Below, piece after piece: positions 43,990 to 56,000 of a stretch of 64,000 nucleotides of DNA. The notes under the pieces were generated by a model. It had not been told where the DNA came from, did not search any database, and was given only the letters and a program-made list of their open reading frames with translations. The translations under genes were made by a program, and so were the position numbers. The stretch's first letter is position 1. The number at the start of each line of letters is the position of its first letter. The stretch spans positions 186,001 to 250,000 of the forward strand of contig MCGT01000012.1 in assembly GCA_002104935.1 (NCBI GenBank). Reading direction: 5' to 3'. Origin of the DNA: Hesseltinella vesiculosa (lineage: Eukaryota > Mucoromycota > Mucoromycetes > Mucorales > Cunninghamellaceae).

Positions 43990-45997
43990 TCATTCCATCA
44001 GCTGTTCGTCCAAGACATCCTCCTCTAAATCCACAGGCGCGGGACGAGGAAGTGGCGTGAGATCAACGTTAAAGACATCAGGCCAAAGTATATCTTGAGC
44101 CATGGCATTATTTGGAGGGTCCACTTCCATAGGCAAGGTCACATTGGGACGGACCTGGCGATCCAGCAAGTGAGGTGCTAGTTGGACAGGCGGGTCATTA
44201 GGATTTGCCGGAGCCAGGTAAAAAAACGGCAGTCGGAAAGGCGAGCCGTCGGCTGTCTGGGGTAAATCCAGAGCTGGGGGTCGAGCCCTTGCGTCCATGA
44301 CATTGGCAGGTAGTTGGAAAGGTCGCCGTTGTGGAGGTGATGGGGGTGGTTGAGATGGCTGAGTCGACGTCTTGTTAAGATACACACGCAAATCCTTGAC
44401 GCCGTGACCAGAATAGACGCAAAACACATTGCGCTGTTGCTGAGAAAAGGTCTTGGGCGGCGGGCGGCGGAAGTCAAGGAGCTCTGGACGTAAAAAGGCC
44501 GGCACGTGTGTCAGGCTTAGATGGTTGAGTCGGTAGCAAAAATTGAGCAAACGCCGGATCGAGGCTTCGGATAATTTGACGCAGTAGCTGAGATGAACCC
44601 GTTCCAGGGAACTGGCCATGCGGGGGTTCTGGCTAAAAGCATCGATGCCAGTGTCCGAGATGTTGAAGCACTTGACCAGACCAATGCGCTTCAGTCGAGG
44701 CAGCGTCGCCAGGGCCACCACCGCATCATTCGTCAGGTTGGAGCATTGCGCAAGGTCAATATACCGGATACGTGTGCATGCGTGTGCAAGTTTGATGATG
44801 GAATGGTCCGTCAGCAGTTCACAATGGCCCAGGTGTAGGTAATGTAAAAAGCGGCCCAGACGACAGATCGACAGCACGCCTTCATCGGTAATTTCCTTGC
44901 ACTTGTTCAGCACCAAGTTGCGGATCTTGGGGGCCGCATGCACAATCACCCGCACGGCCTCGTCGCTGATAAACGCCGCATTCGACAGGTCCAGCATACG
45001 CAGTTGGTCAAAGTAGCCATCCTTGGCCTCCAAAGGAGGCCGAAGTCGCTGGGCCACCAACCGGCGGTAATGGTCGTCCATGTCCGAAGGCACGCTGACA
45101 TAAAATGGGTGGAACGCGGCATCCGTCACAGGTTCGTGTTGCGCAAGGCGGTATTCACGTAATTCGCGTAAATGCGACCAGACCTCGGCCAGCACTTGGT
45201 CGTTGACTGGACAGTCGATTTCTAATAGCCGAGGACAATGGTGTGCAAGAGCCAAGGCGGATTTTTCGGTCAATGCATCGCAGTTGTTGAGTTTGATCTA
45301 TGGCAAAAAAAAAAAAAAAAAAAAAATCAGGCTCCACCCAGCCCATTCTTTCTTTGATTACCCTTCGTAATTGAGGACAGGCTTCGGCAAGACGACAGAT
45401 GCTTTGGTCGGTAACACCCGTACAACGTTGCTGATCCTCCCGACACATGCTGAGATTGAGGCCCTGGAGATTGGGACAAGTAGCGGCAATTTTGAAGATG
45501 GTGGCATTGGTGATAGTGGTGATGTCACTCAGATCGACAGAGGTGACATAATGGCCGACTTTGTTGCTCAGTAATCCCAACAAACCCGTGTCTGTCAGTG
45601 ATGTGCAGCCAATCAATGTAATACGTTCGATGCGGTCGCATTGGTTCAGAAGCATGAGCTGGTGATCATTGACGTTGGTGGACAGCGACGACACGTTGAT
45701 GCGGCGGACAAACGTTGAATAAGGATACGACCAAGCACGTGGCTCGCCTAGAATTTGACAAAAAGCCAACCAGTGAGCCGTGCTACGAAATTGAGGCTTC
45801 CACCACAAGGCTTCCAAGGCATTGAATGTCCAAGCTCGGCAGGTCAAGGCGCTTTGCAGCATATCATGGGGATGTGTCAGGAACTGCAGAATGTACGAGA
45901 TCAATTCCGATGGTATCGATTGTGCTGGTGAGGGGCTTTGGTATAATTGATGACGCTGGATGTTTGGCGTCTCTGGCGCCCAGTCCACTTCCATCAT
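43990..45997 (-). CDS. GRR1: F-box/LRR protein, SCF ubiquitin ligase subunit GRR1
   Basis: Substrate receptor of the SCF E3 ligase; in yeast Grr1 targets G1 cyclins and nutrient-signalling proteins. Two exons (45997-45362, 45297-43990) join in phase to 647 aa. The F-box is near residues 27-70 (IPSELISYILQFLTHPHDML, CRAWTFNALEALWW). At least ten leucine-rich repeats of the Cys-containing type follow (ITLIGCTSLTDTGLLGLL, LVLNKCKEITDEGVLSIC, YIDLAQCSNLTNDAVVAL, GLVKCFNISDTGIDAF). Within the repeats is an atypical segment with YVSVPSDMDDHYRRLVAQR. The C-terminal 130 residues are Pro/Gln-rich and acidic. The order matches fungal GRR1 well; AMN1 is shorter and a less good fit. Confidence 0.88.
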
Positions 45998-46654
45998 GGT
46001 AAGAATAAGTCAAAGAAAGGGGAGGATATATGGGAGCAATGAGTAAAAAAAAAAAAAAAAAGGCAGAGCGATACTACTACAGACGATACGGTGAAGGGCA
46101 AAAATCCACAGTGATAAAAACAAGTATCAACAAGTCAAGAGATGTATAAAATCAGTGACGATGAAGGGGAAACTAAAAAAAAGAGAAATGGACACTGGGA
46201 AAAAGTAGAAAAAAAAAAAAAGGAGAAGCCAGGAGTAAACTAGTTGAAGATAAAAATATATAAATAAAAAAAAGGGCAAGGGGGAATGCCAATTGTCTAC
46301 AACAATGATGAGGCGTTACTAACACAATAAATGATATCCCTTGTACTTGCCAATGACTAATGACAAGTGGGTATAAAATATGATGAAGGAAAATAAGCAA
46401 AAGAAAAAAAAGGTTGTAGAAAAAGAACCTCCCCCCTTTTTGGCCCCTTGGGCTCCCATTCCCAAAAAGGGGTTTCATTGTTTTTTTATTTTTTTTTGCG
46501 TTTTGGAAGCGGACACGCGGAAGGGGAAAAACCAATGCGTGACACGCCAAAAAGCAACAATGCCGAGTGTATGATTCTATTATATTACCAAAACAAATGA
46601 AGAAGCTGAATGGAATGAGAGCTGGGACAGAGAGAGAGAGAGAGAGGGGTATCA
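45998..46654. other. GRR1 upstream spacer and 3' flank of PUS4
   Basis: A/G-rich on the plus strand, with a GA microsatellite near 46631-46646. No gene or site is supported. Confidence 0.45.
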
Positions 46655-47551
46655 TCATTCATTGGTGAGAGACCGCTTAACAAGATCCAGGTCTTTAATG
46701 GCATCCAAGGATAGACAATCCTTTAGGGTCCATTGTCCTTGTTGTGTGCGGACAAGTCGGGTCATATACGCGCAGGAGTTGACAGCTTGACCCATATCAT
46801 ACAATAGGCTGCGGACATATGTGCCGCCATGACATTCGACCTCGTAGCTAGCTTGCATTGTCTCTGGCGAAAAGTCCAGCAGCTCCAGTCGTTCAATCGT
46901 CACTGGTCGAGCTTGGATTTCCCTTGGCAATGGCTTCCCTTCACGCGCATACTCATACAATCGTTTGCCATCCATCTTCAAGCTGCTATAGCTGACAAGC
47001 CATGGGGGCCAAAAGAAAAAAAAAGGGTTAGGCTACAGGCTTCTGCGCTTTTTGTTTCCATGTCACTAACAGGGGAGGCTTCTGCATAATGTTGCCTCGG
47101 AAATGATCCAAGATCGACGTCAGTAGGGGCTGATCGATATGATCGGTTGGCATCGTTGTTGTGAATTTCCCTTCTGCGTCGTAGGTGTCGGTAGTTTGAC
47201 CAAACTGGGCCGTGGCTTCGTACATCTTGGTGCCTGTCAAGTATCCGCCTAGTTTTTTGCATCCATCGCCAACACCAAGCACTTTATTAACAATAAGCAG
47301 GTGAGATCCAGCTTTGCCATGCCTCGTCGTTTTTTAATTCATTTACCTAGAACACCTTCGGCCATGGGATCCAGAATGCCTCCCATCCCAACCTTGACTC
47401 GCTGTTTCAACTTGATATTCCACGGGGTGTCTGTTTCATACACAAGCCTCGTTAGATCCAGCTGTACTCTTGTAGCTGCTTCTCGTGAAGTGATGCCTTT
47501 TGGTTTGCAAACAGCAAACACACCATTTAATGATTGCTTCAGTGATGCCAT
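46655..47551 (-). CDS. PUS4: tRNA pseudouridine-55 synthase (Pus4/TruB type)
   Basis: Converts uridine 55 of the tRNA T-loop to pseudouridine, in nucleus and mitochondria in yeast. Three exons (47551-47347, 47281-47071, 46991-46655) join in phase to 250 aa. Motifs: [37 protein letters not shown] containing the catalytic Asp of motif II (Thr is more usual than this Ile); [41 protein letters not shown]; and [20 protein letters not shown]. No PUA domain follows. The TruB fold is near-complete and compact compared with yeast Pus4. Confidence 0.93.
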
Positions 47552-47995
47552 GTCCGAACAGAAGAGTGGGGCCAAATGGAGCGGGAAAGAGAGGTTTTTT
47601 TTTTTTTTTAACAATGCCTTTTTCAACGTCAACCAATTGAACCTGTCAGATCCACACCCTCTTGACCCTAATATGACAACACTACCTTGCACGATCGTTT
47701 GGCCAGGTGGTACGAGCTCCAGGCCACCTGTGTCCTCAATCTTTTTTTTTTTTCAGTACTTGGCTTATTTTTGTGCTCTCTTGCCTTGTAACAAACATTA
47801 TGGTCAAGCATTTGGCAACAAAGACGGCCAGCCTCTCAACGAAAAACTTCTGAACCACGCCTGACTCTCTACCCCTCCTTTTTCCTCTTCGCATATCTTA
47901 TGAACGGTCGCTAAGTAAAAGGATGGCTGCTGGTATTAGGACAAACTTGGGTTTTTATTCGAGGCTGTCACTGTGGTTGATGAGTGTCAATGGTA
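47552..47995. other. PUS4 upstream spacer
   Basis: AT-rich with poly-T and poly-A tracts. Plus-strand frames here are antisense to the PUS4 first exon. No independent gene is seen. Confidence 0.4.
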
Positions 47996-48355
47996 TTATG
48001 CGGTGGGTGGGACAGTGGTTGTTACAAAGGCAGACGTGGTATCAAAGGGGAGAACGGTAACATCACTGGTAACGGCATCGCGCCACGGCATCAGGTCAGG
48101 GATTTTAGCGACGGCAGCTTTGAATGAAGTAGGTGAGGAGGGTAGGAGAAACACTGACATGTCGGGTTCGAACATCCACGCCAAGACAGTAAAAATGCAA
48201 GGAGAAGAGGAGCGAGCTAGGTCACCGACTGCGTTGATGGCTCGCCTAGCGTTGCGATAGAGTTTTTTGGTGCCATCGGCTAATTTGCGTGCTGCTCCAT
48301 GGGTGAAGCCTCCAGCAAACTCGATACCACTGTTTACCAATTGTGCGTGTACCAC
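47996..48355 (-). CDS. Orphan ORF beside dispersed repeat, unknown
   Basis: A 119-aa frame (MVHAQLVNSGIEFAGGFTHG ... VTTTVPPTA, then stop). Its first codons overlap the left part of the repeat copy at 48330. Composition is less biased than the spacers, so it may be the 3' end of a gene truncated by the repeat. No motif is recognised, and it may be non-coding. Confidence 0.25.
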   Translation of the reverse strand: MVHAQLVNSGIEFAGGFTHGAARKLADGTKKLYRNARRAINAVGDLARSSSPCIFTVLAWMFEPDMSVFLLPSSPTSFKAAVAKIPDLMPWRDAVTSDVTVLPFDTTSAFVTTTVPPTA

Positions 48356-48690
48356 CAGCCAGCCGTCGAAGGCACTGTGCGGAACCTGAATATGGCAATC
48401 CAGTTTTCTTCATTTTGGAAAAAATAAATGTAATCGCTGCACAGCACTTTTGAGCGATCAGATCGATGTGAAATTTTTAGAGAATGTGCAAATGCATGAA
48501 TGATGGTAATACTGAAAAAAGCAGGTCGATTGGTGAAGATCACCCAGCCAGCTTTTGATGCGTTTCGTTTTGACACAGTTGATCCTCCAGCTTTTAAAAA
48601 AGAAAAATCGGCCATTTTCACCAGGGGGACCCCAGGCGATCCGATCAAAAATGACAAAACAAAATTGGTCCAAATTTTGTGCACGCGTTC
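48330..48690 (+). repeat. Dispersed repeat, copy B
   Basis: Same ordered blocks as copy A: CACTGTGCGG, CTGAATATGGCAAT, GCTGCACAGCACTTTTGAG, GCATGAATGATGG, CCCAGCCAGCTTTTGAT, AAATCGGCCATTTT and GATCCGATCAAAAATGA. This copy and copy A share the longest alignable length. Confidence 0.8.
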
Positions 48691-48985
48691 AAAAATGAGA
48701 AATGGTTTTGATTAATTTGTAACTCTTCAGGTTGCGGAGGGAAGGGTGAGAAGGTCTGGTAAAAATGCATTACCGTGTACCCAGGCACTTGGTCTTATCG
48801 CACACTTGAAAATGATTTGTGGTTCTTCCGATTGGATCATCAGCCAATATACTTATCACGGCTCAAAGGAAAGCCTGACAGCCCCCAATGGATGGTAGAT
48901 ATCCGGTAGAAGGCATATTCAACTTTTTCATTTTAAGATAGCACACACTCACTCACGCTACACGGCCATTTTTTTTTTTTTTTTT

Positions 48986-49229
48986 TTGAAACAGGCACAT
49001 TACCCCAATTTCATGACACTCCAGCTGGCAACGGCAAAGCGCGGGCGCACATGCCTCCCAGCCTCCCTTCAACAATCACGTCTTCCTCTTCTTTGGTTGA
49101 GGATCAAGTCAACCATGATAGAATCTATGAGCCGACTTTGGCCTATCTCATTCGAGAGAAGCAGACTCTGCCCTCAGCGAATCACATTTTCTCTTTTGCA
49201 GATGCTGACAATGATCGCACCGTGGTAAA
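48986..49229 (+). pseudogene. Exon-like 5' fragment of an unidentified gene
   Basis: From 49051 a frame reads MPPSLPSTITSSSS, then DRIYEPTLAYLIREKQTLPS and IFSFADADNDRTV, ending at a GTAAAT donor-like site near 49224. The style resembles the start of an adenylate-forming or reductase-type enzyme, but no matching downstream exon follows before the membrane-protein gene on the other strand. It is probably a truncated relic; the family assignment is a guess. Confidence 0.25.
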
Positions 49230-49687
49230 TTTGCTTTTCTTTTTTTTTTGTGTTTTGGTTGGGTCGCCCTCCGGCAAGGCTCTCTGTTCAGTCATTAGCA
49301 ACTGAATCCACTGGGCTCTACACTGCTTGCTTGCAAGAGTGGGGGGGGGAGACATAGGAGGTATATCAAGTTTCACTTGCGGCAGCATGGCCTCAATGCA
49401 AAAGTGTGTGGTCTTGCATAAACATCTTTTTTTCCCTAATGGCCAAGCATGAATATCCTGCTTTCTCATTTGTCACAACGTGTATGGTTTTAGAGCAATC
49501 GTTAAAGACACGCTCAACTAGAATAAAATGGGGTTTCTAGGCTAAATTTTGGTTTATTTGACATGAATAAAAAAAAAGTGATCGATTGGGATGAAGAAAT
49601 TTGGCGTGAGGGGGGAAGAAGTGAAAAAAAAAAAAGGGTATGGATGCATAATATATAACTATAAGAGAGGGTGAAAAGAGGGCGGCG
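49230..49687. other. Spacer, no gene seen
   Basis: Ends in an A/G-rich plus-strand stretch that is 3' flank of the membrane-protein gene on the minus strand. Confidence 0.4.
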
Positions 49688-51033
49688 CTATGAAGAAGAA
49701 GGGGGTAGGGCGTCATTCTTGTTTTCGTCGTGCCATTCAGGTTTTCGTAGTTGCTTTCGGAAGGTGTCGGCAAGCATGAGGGCGTCGTTGGAACTGAGGA
49801 CAGCATCAGCTTTGGATCGATTGGTGTTGAGGGTGGGAGAGCGTTCAGTGGTGGGGGAAGAATTACTTCGCTGTGAGCCAGAGCCTAGCATGGGGGTGAA
49901 TGAATGGACGGAGGAGCTCTGGGCGGTTTTCAGCGTACCAATCATGTGTGAGCTAGACAGATTGCTAGTGGGTGAGGAGGCTAGACTGTTGGGATCTTGT
50001 TCGTGTTTGGTAGCGAGGGGTGGGCTGTCTGCAGCGAGTTTACGTTGCTGCCGATGACGGCGGTAGCGTCGGATGAACCAGTACGCACCGAGGGCTGTGC
50101 CAATGATAGCAACGCCAGCAACGACAATCACAGCAATGGCCCAGCCAGGAATAGCTAAATTGTTGTTAGGAGGTGTTGGGGAGTTGGAGACGGTGGTGGT
50201 GCTGTTGTTGCTATTGGTATTGTTGTCTGAGGACGTGTTATGTGCATTTTCTAATCACAGAAGATACATTGAAAAATAACTTCGATCAGATCTATGCCTC
50301 TTCCGCCCCCCTCTTTGACCAGCACATCACGCCTCCTGCAATTTAAGGACTTACGAATCATGATAAAAGGTACAGGTGCAGGGTAGATGGATAGCGGGTT
50401 GGCTAATTCGTTGGCGGGATCGACGGTGGAGCCAACGATGTAGGCGCTGACCTGTCGTGTTACGTTGGGGCTGTTGTTGGGCAAGACGGAGGGGAACCAT
50501 GAATCATCAATCAGCTCAACTTGGATGCCCGACGCAGTCTGCACATTGACAGATTTAATGGTTTGATAGCTACCATTGCCGATTTGTTGTAAGATATAAA
50601 ATGAGAGCGTTTCCTGGAACGGTGAAGTAAAAAACAAAGAATGAGTGAGACGTCAAGTTGATGGTTGCGAGGGGTGATGCAAAAAGGACATACATAGCGA
50701 TTGAAAACGGGGTTACTAAACGAGCGAGGTGACCAATAAAAAGTAAGTCAGCGGGAACACAAAGAGGATGCCCCAAAAATAGCCTTACTTGTAGTTCCAG
50801 ACAATTGCTTGGTAGGTGCTGTTATACCATGAGCTCGAGGCAGAAGGCGAGCAAAGGGCGATGGTGTTGTTGGTGCTTCCACAGTTGCTATTTGACACGG
50901 CTGCGATGTTGAAAAAAGACATTAGACTTTTGGGGATGCTGCTACTATATTTAACTCATTCACCTTGTCGCTTTTCCAAAACTGTTGACTGGACCTGGAT
51001 GATCAAGGTCAACATCAATGCTGTGATAATCAT
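49688..51033 (-). CDS. Single-pass secretory membrane protein
   Basis: Five exons (51033-50964, 50900-50789, 50715-50694, 50613-50355, 50250-49688) join in phase to 341 aa. A signal peptide (MIITALMLTLIIQVQS) is followed by KR and an extracellular domain with several N-x-S/T sites and conserved-looking WYNSTYQAIVWNYNNPVFN and SFYILQQIGNGSYQTI. This resembles fungal cell-surface beta-sandwich domains of the Kre9/Knh type, which is only inference. An Asn/Ser/Thr stalk leads to a transmembrane helix (IPGWAIAVIVVAGVAIIGTA), then a basic stop-transfer YWFIRRYRRHRQQRK and a Ser-rich cytosolic tail of about 130 residues. Exon 3 is a 22-nt microexon. Confidence 0.75.
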
Positions 51034-51693
51034 GATGCGATCCTATATATTTTTGTTCCTTTTTTTTTTTTTTCTTCTTTTTCTGTTTACAAGGAAGAAG
51101 AAAAAAAGCAGTCCAAAGAAGGCGAGTTATTAAAAAAGGAGAAGAAAAAGGGAAGGAGGACACTCCAAAAAAGCTAGGAGAAAGGGAAAAAGAGACTCTT
51201 GACATGGACTTGAAAAAGGTTTTTTTTTTATTTTTGGTGACACGCAGAGTCCAAAAAAAGCATCCATTCGTTTTTTTTTTCTCTGACCAACCATCAAAAA
51301 CAGGCAATGGCCACTTGATCTTTTTTTTCTATTTGCACGTCATTAACCACCTGCATTAGAGTCTTCACCCAAGATGAAAGCCTGCCTAGCTGGCATCGCT
51401 GATTGGCTCGTTTTGTGCAACCAACGCGTTTGAGATGTGCGCTTCCCCCTTTCTCTTTCAGGATGACCGCTTTGGTTCATTTTATTGTTGTGTTTGAAGA
51501 CAAGAGGAATGCATTCTTTTTATTTCTTCATAGTTCTCTAGATCCATGAACATGACAGCACCTGTGAGCTGATACTCAAGCAATCACCTCGATTTTGGCT
51601 ATGCCTTTAATGATTGCTCAATAACGTAAGAAAAAAAAAAAAGAGAGAGAGAGAAAGCCAACGATCGAAGCGGACTATTTATTCAAATTGCCA
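51034..51693. other. Upstream spacer
   Basis: Promoter side of the membrane-protein gene, with GA microsatellite at about 51642-51654. No gene is supported. Confidence 0.4.
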
Positions 51694-52203
51694 TTATCGT
51701 AGCATGAAGGCAGAGGAACCCCAGTGTCTTTCAGGCAAGCGGTCTCGGTTTAAAGACGGGCTTCTAGCTATTTCGTGAGGAAGCCTCCCTCTTGAGCATC
51801 GGCGGCTTTGTGCGGGAAATGTGGCTGGTGGTATTACGTATTTTGTAAATGTCTGTCGTTGGTGAATGATCACTAACATACCAAAAAGTCCAGGCCAACG
51901 GCGTGACCGGCCTTGATCAGGGTCACGTTTCCAACCAGGCTCGTCCCAAAAGGGCAGCAGCAGATAGGTCTCCCACACTCTCCTACGCCACTGGCAATTA
52001 GGCCCATGTGCGACAGGACCCCAGCCGTTGATTTGGTGATGCAGAAAACGTGCCGCATCAGCGGGCTCTGTCAACGTGTTCCATAAGACGAGTATATGCT
52101 TGAGAAGGTTGCAATAGCATGCAAAGGCAGCAATTCTACCGTTATTATAAAGCAGCATGGTCATTGTAGGCAGGCAGCAATTCATTGGCCTGCACCGATA
52201 CAA
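51694..52203 (-). CDS. Orphan ORF, unknown
   Basis: A 169-aa uninterrupted frame, with Trp- and Arg-rich composition (for example FLHHQINGWGPVAHGPNCQW, RRVWETYLLLPFWDEPGWKR, DPDQGRSRRWPGLFGMLV). It is free of the homopolymers typical of spacers, so it may be coding or a gene relic. No domain was recognised, and no introns or neighbours suggest a role. Confidence 0.3.
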   Translation of the reverse strand: MYRCRPMNCCLPTMTMLLYNNGRIAAFACYCNLLKHILVLWNTLTEPADAARFLHHQINGWGPVAHGPNCQWRRRVWETYLLLPFWDEPGWKRDPDQGRSRRWPGLFGMLVIIHQRQTFTKYVIPPATFPAQSRRCSRGRLPHEIARSPSLNRDRLPERHWGSSAFMLR

Positions 52204-52508
52204 AAAAAAACCGCTAACAAAGGTTTCCCCGGAGCCGTGATTTGATTAAATAAAAAAGGAGAAAGCGGACGTCATACATGATTTTGGATCTCTCAACCAA
52301 TCCTGCTGCTTCAAACTGATATTGGAGGAGGTGGTGCTACGTTGCAGGGTTAATATCTAGAAACCATCCTTTTTACAAAGTGAGCAACAGGCTACAGGTC
52401 TGCGACAAGGGACTTTCCTTTTTTTTTTCGGCTGTCTCTGGCAGTGTAGTGCAAACCGTCATCTGCGCGTATCTTGCGGAGATTGATTTGGCTGGCCAAA
52501 AGACATTC

Positions 52509-52740
52509 TTTTTTTTTTTTAAAAAAAAAAAACGGATGCTGCCCATCGCTTTTTTGCAAAGTGAATCATTTTGAAATTTTGAAGTGTTGTGCATACTCAT
52601 GAAAGATGAGGGGCATGAAAAATCTGGCTGATCAAGGGACATCGCCCAGCCAGATCTTGAGCCATTTAGTTTTGCGATCTCCGAATCCTCAGCCATTTTT
52701 GCCAGGGGAAAGCCTCAGGGGAGCTGCCAAAAATCAGAGC
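52509..52740 (+). repeat. Dispersed repeat, copy C
   Basis: Begins with an almost pure T12-A12 tract. It then shares GGATGCTGCCCATCGCTTTT, ACTCATGAAAGATG, CGCCCAGCCAGATCTTGAG, CAGCCATTTTTGCCAGGGG and CCAAAAATCAGAG with copies A and B. It is shorter on the left and more diverged. Confidence 0.7.
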
Positions 52741-53076
52741 CCATCGATTCACCGCAGATATGCCGCACAGCTCGTACTTGATTAGATGGGATTAGATGGG
52801 ATGCCAGTGGCAAGCTCACCTCTTGTACAAGACACGGTGCCAATTTAGTAGCATCGCTGGCCACGATTACCCAACCATTTTGGCAGGCATTCCATCATTG
52901 CTGGTGGATTCTGTTCGATACCATCGTATCCAAGACTTCGTGATTTTTGCATGTCAATACGTCTCATCATTTACTATTTTTCCCCCTAATTTTTCATTCT
53001 AGTTATCGGCAATCTAGCCTTTATTTTTTTTATCTAGGTCCAGACTGTGTAGGACTGGAGAGGTTGACAAGCGCAA
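52741..53076. other. Spacer, no gene seen
   Basis: 3' flank of the SPX-EXS gene. Contains a short tandem GATTAGATGG pair at 52783-52802. The frame at 52796-53002 is unsupported. Confidence 0.4.
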
Positions 53077-56000
53077 TCAATCACTTTCGTCAGCCTCCGA
53101 GTCGGACTCGCCATCGCGGTGGTCGTCGGTGGCAGCGAATGTGCGGATGCGTTCCAGGACTTGGCCGACCATGGAGCCTTGGCGGGAGGGGACACCATAG
53201 AGGGCGAAATCGTCACGGTCCTGTCGACTTTCGAAATCACGGCGGCCGTAAAAGGTGCCTTGGGATGCAAAGGTGGCGGACTTTTTAAGCGTTGGCACGC
53301 GGCCGAGATCAACGCTGGTCCGTAAGTTGGTATTAGGCGTGGCAGGCATCATGCTGTTCGGCATCAAACTGACTGGGCTGAGGACTACTTCATCTTCGTC
53401 GGACGATAAGCGTATTGAGCCTTCTTCTAGAGTCTGGTCAGCACTAGAACGGTAGGCTTCTTGCAGGGAGAAAGGCAGCGGGATTTCTTTGATGGCTCGG
53501 TAGTTACCACAGTTATTCAAGTGCTAAGGTGGCCAAAAAAAAAAAAAAAGAGAGAGAGAGCATTGAGAATGCAAGTCAAGTGTACTTTTTTTCACGTTAC
53601 TTCATTTTCCAACCGGTAGAAATTCCAGACAAACCGGCGGAAGGCTTCAAAGGCAGCCGTGGCAAAGGTGATGGTTTGGCTGGAATACACGAGACCGGCC
53701 TTGTTGATGGCCCAGGAAAACCGCAGCATGATATTCAACGGAATAGCCACATAATAGGTCTAAAGCATATGTGAGAGAGAATGAGTTGTCGATGGACAAA
53801 ATGCACTAAAAGCGCGGTCTTTACCCATTTGTAAAACACAAGATCATCCCGCAATAAAAAGTTGCTGCTGCTCAGGTCCAAGAGTCCCCAATCGATCTTG
53901 ACATCCCAGATCGAAGTATACGATGAATTGATAATGGACATGAGGATCCAGACAACTTCAATGGTTGGGCCAGCTGCCAGTTATAAAAAAAAGGGGGGGG
54001 GATGAGCCTGTTTCAGTCATTCTCCCATCTTCCTAGTGACTTACAATGAATGCGGCGGACACCAGCCATGACGGTTGAAAGGATGCTGGTGCTGTATTTC
54101 ATTGCGTTAATCAAATGCACCTTTTCACCCGAGTCATAGTAACGTCGCAAGCATTGGAGGAAACGCCAAAAGGGAGGGAAGCAAGCAATCAAAGGGGCGA
54201 CCCACATCTTTGGGACATTGCAATGGAGGTCTGACAACAGCAAAAAAAAGGGTCAGTGCATTTCCGTCGTTCTGTTTTTTTTTCACTCTCTTACCTAGGT
54301 CATTCCAATGCCAGCTGTACACACAAAAGAAATAGATGCTCATCCAAAGCGAAAACGCCATGCTGTTGAGTTCATCCGCGATAAAGAAATCTCGGAATTC
54401 CACAGGCAGCAACCCACTTAGCATGATGCGACCCTAAAAGAGGAGATAAAAAAAAGGGGAGGAGAATGAATGAACTCGTTTCCCTCTTTTCTTTGGATGG
54501 TATTTACCAAGGTGATGCCAAACCACTGACGAGCTGTGTTGTAAAAGAGATGGAAAGGGCAGAATATAATACCCAGCAAGACGACGATCAAGACTAATGG
54601 GCATAGTTGGGAAGGAATGCTGGGGGCAAAGCACTGAGAGAAATCAATGTACATGACGATGGTTGTCAAGAGCAATAGCAATGAAGGTATCTATCAAGGT
54701 AGAGAAGGGGTTAATGACATCTGTATCCTATCGGTGGTTCAACTGACCTCGGCAAATTGCTGGTATTGGAGGCAGTTGCGTGGATTCAGTTCAAAGATGA
54801 ATTTGTAGTTAATGTGACAACGATGCCAAACCATCATATTGATGGAGAAGCCGAGCACAAACAGGATAGGCAGGAGGATGAAGCTGTAGATCTGAATGTT
54901 GTAAAACAGCAGGGGTAGTTGTTGTTGGACAGTGGGATCGGTGCCGAGCTGGACGACGCGTAAGAAAAACGCCAGGGCTAGGCCCAAGTACACCCCGACG
55001 CGCCAAGTGGTCGCCGAAAAATCCTGTATGTGATAAAAAGAGAGGTGAGGACTGTCGGCTTTCGGCCTGGCTCTTAGCAAGAAGACTTACACCGCCCTGT
55101 TCGGGCACACGCAGCCGTTGCATTCCTCTTCGTCGATGGCCATCTGCAAATTCATGGATATACAGGCGCTATGGTACCATATAAAACTGGGTGAGATCGG
55201 GGTAGGATGGGGGTGAATGTTTCGTGGCAAGTTACCTCCGTTTGCTTGATGATATCCTCCAAGGTGGTGGATTTGATCCAATGATATTGATTGAGCTTGT
55301 TTTCATACATGACGCTTGCTTTCCAGCCTGCTGTCTTGTCAAATTTTTTGAGGATTTTACGGAAGCCCATTTTGTTCAAAATCTAAGATAGATGACCGGT
55401 GGCAAAGGTTGGTATTCTTTTTTTTTTTTTTTTTTTTGGAGCAACTTGCCTTGTAGGATTGTAAGAGTTCTAGGCTACGGTAGTATTCTGTCAAGGCCTT
55501 TTTCAGTCTATTTCTTGCCACCTATGAACAAACATGGCTCAGTTAATGTTCGACGAGTATGTTGGGGGAAGAAGAGTTTACGCGATAAGACATATGGTGT
55601 TCACCGTTGGTGACAATGGTAGGATCGGATGTGGGGTTGGTAACTTCTAATGGCTGTTGAGGCTGGAACCAATGGAACGGATTGAGTCGTTGTTCAATGC
55701 CTTCATTGTTAGGATGCTACATGAAAAAGGGAGATGAAAAAACTTGATGCTGCTTTTTTTTTTTTTTTTTACTGCACTTACAGCCATCTGGGTGAGTTGG
55801 TTCCGACAGTGGCGCACGAGACCCAGCTGAAGTTTGATCACTTCCAGTTTGGTTTCTGCTTCTTTTTCTTTTTCTGCATTAAAAAGAAAAGAGTGATCAG
55901 TGGCCGTGGGGGGGGGTGACACAGGCGTTACCATTGTAAAATCTCGAAATTTTATCCAAATCTTGATCCAGCAGGGCAAAGAAAAAGCGCTCAGTGTCAC

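Noticed and set aside
46173..46658. 161-aa hydrophobic minus-strand frame as a membrane protein
   Set aside because: Its Phe/Leu richness derives from A-rich plus-strand spacer next to GRR1, and no start context or conserved segment is seen.
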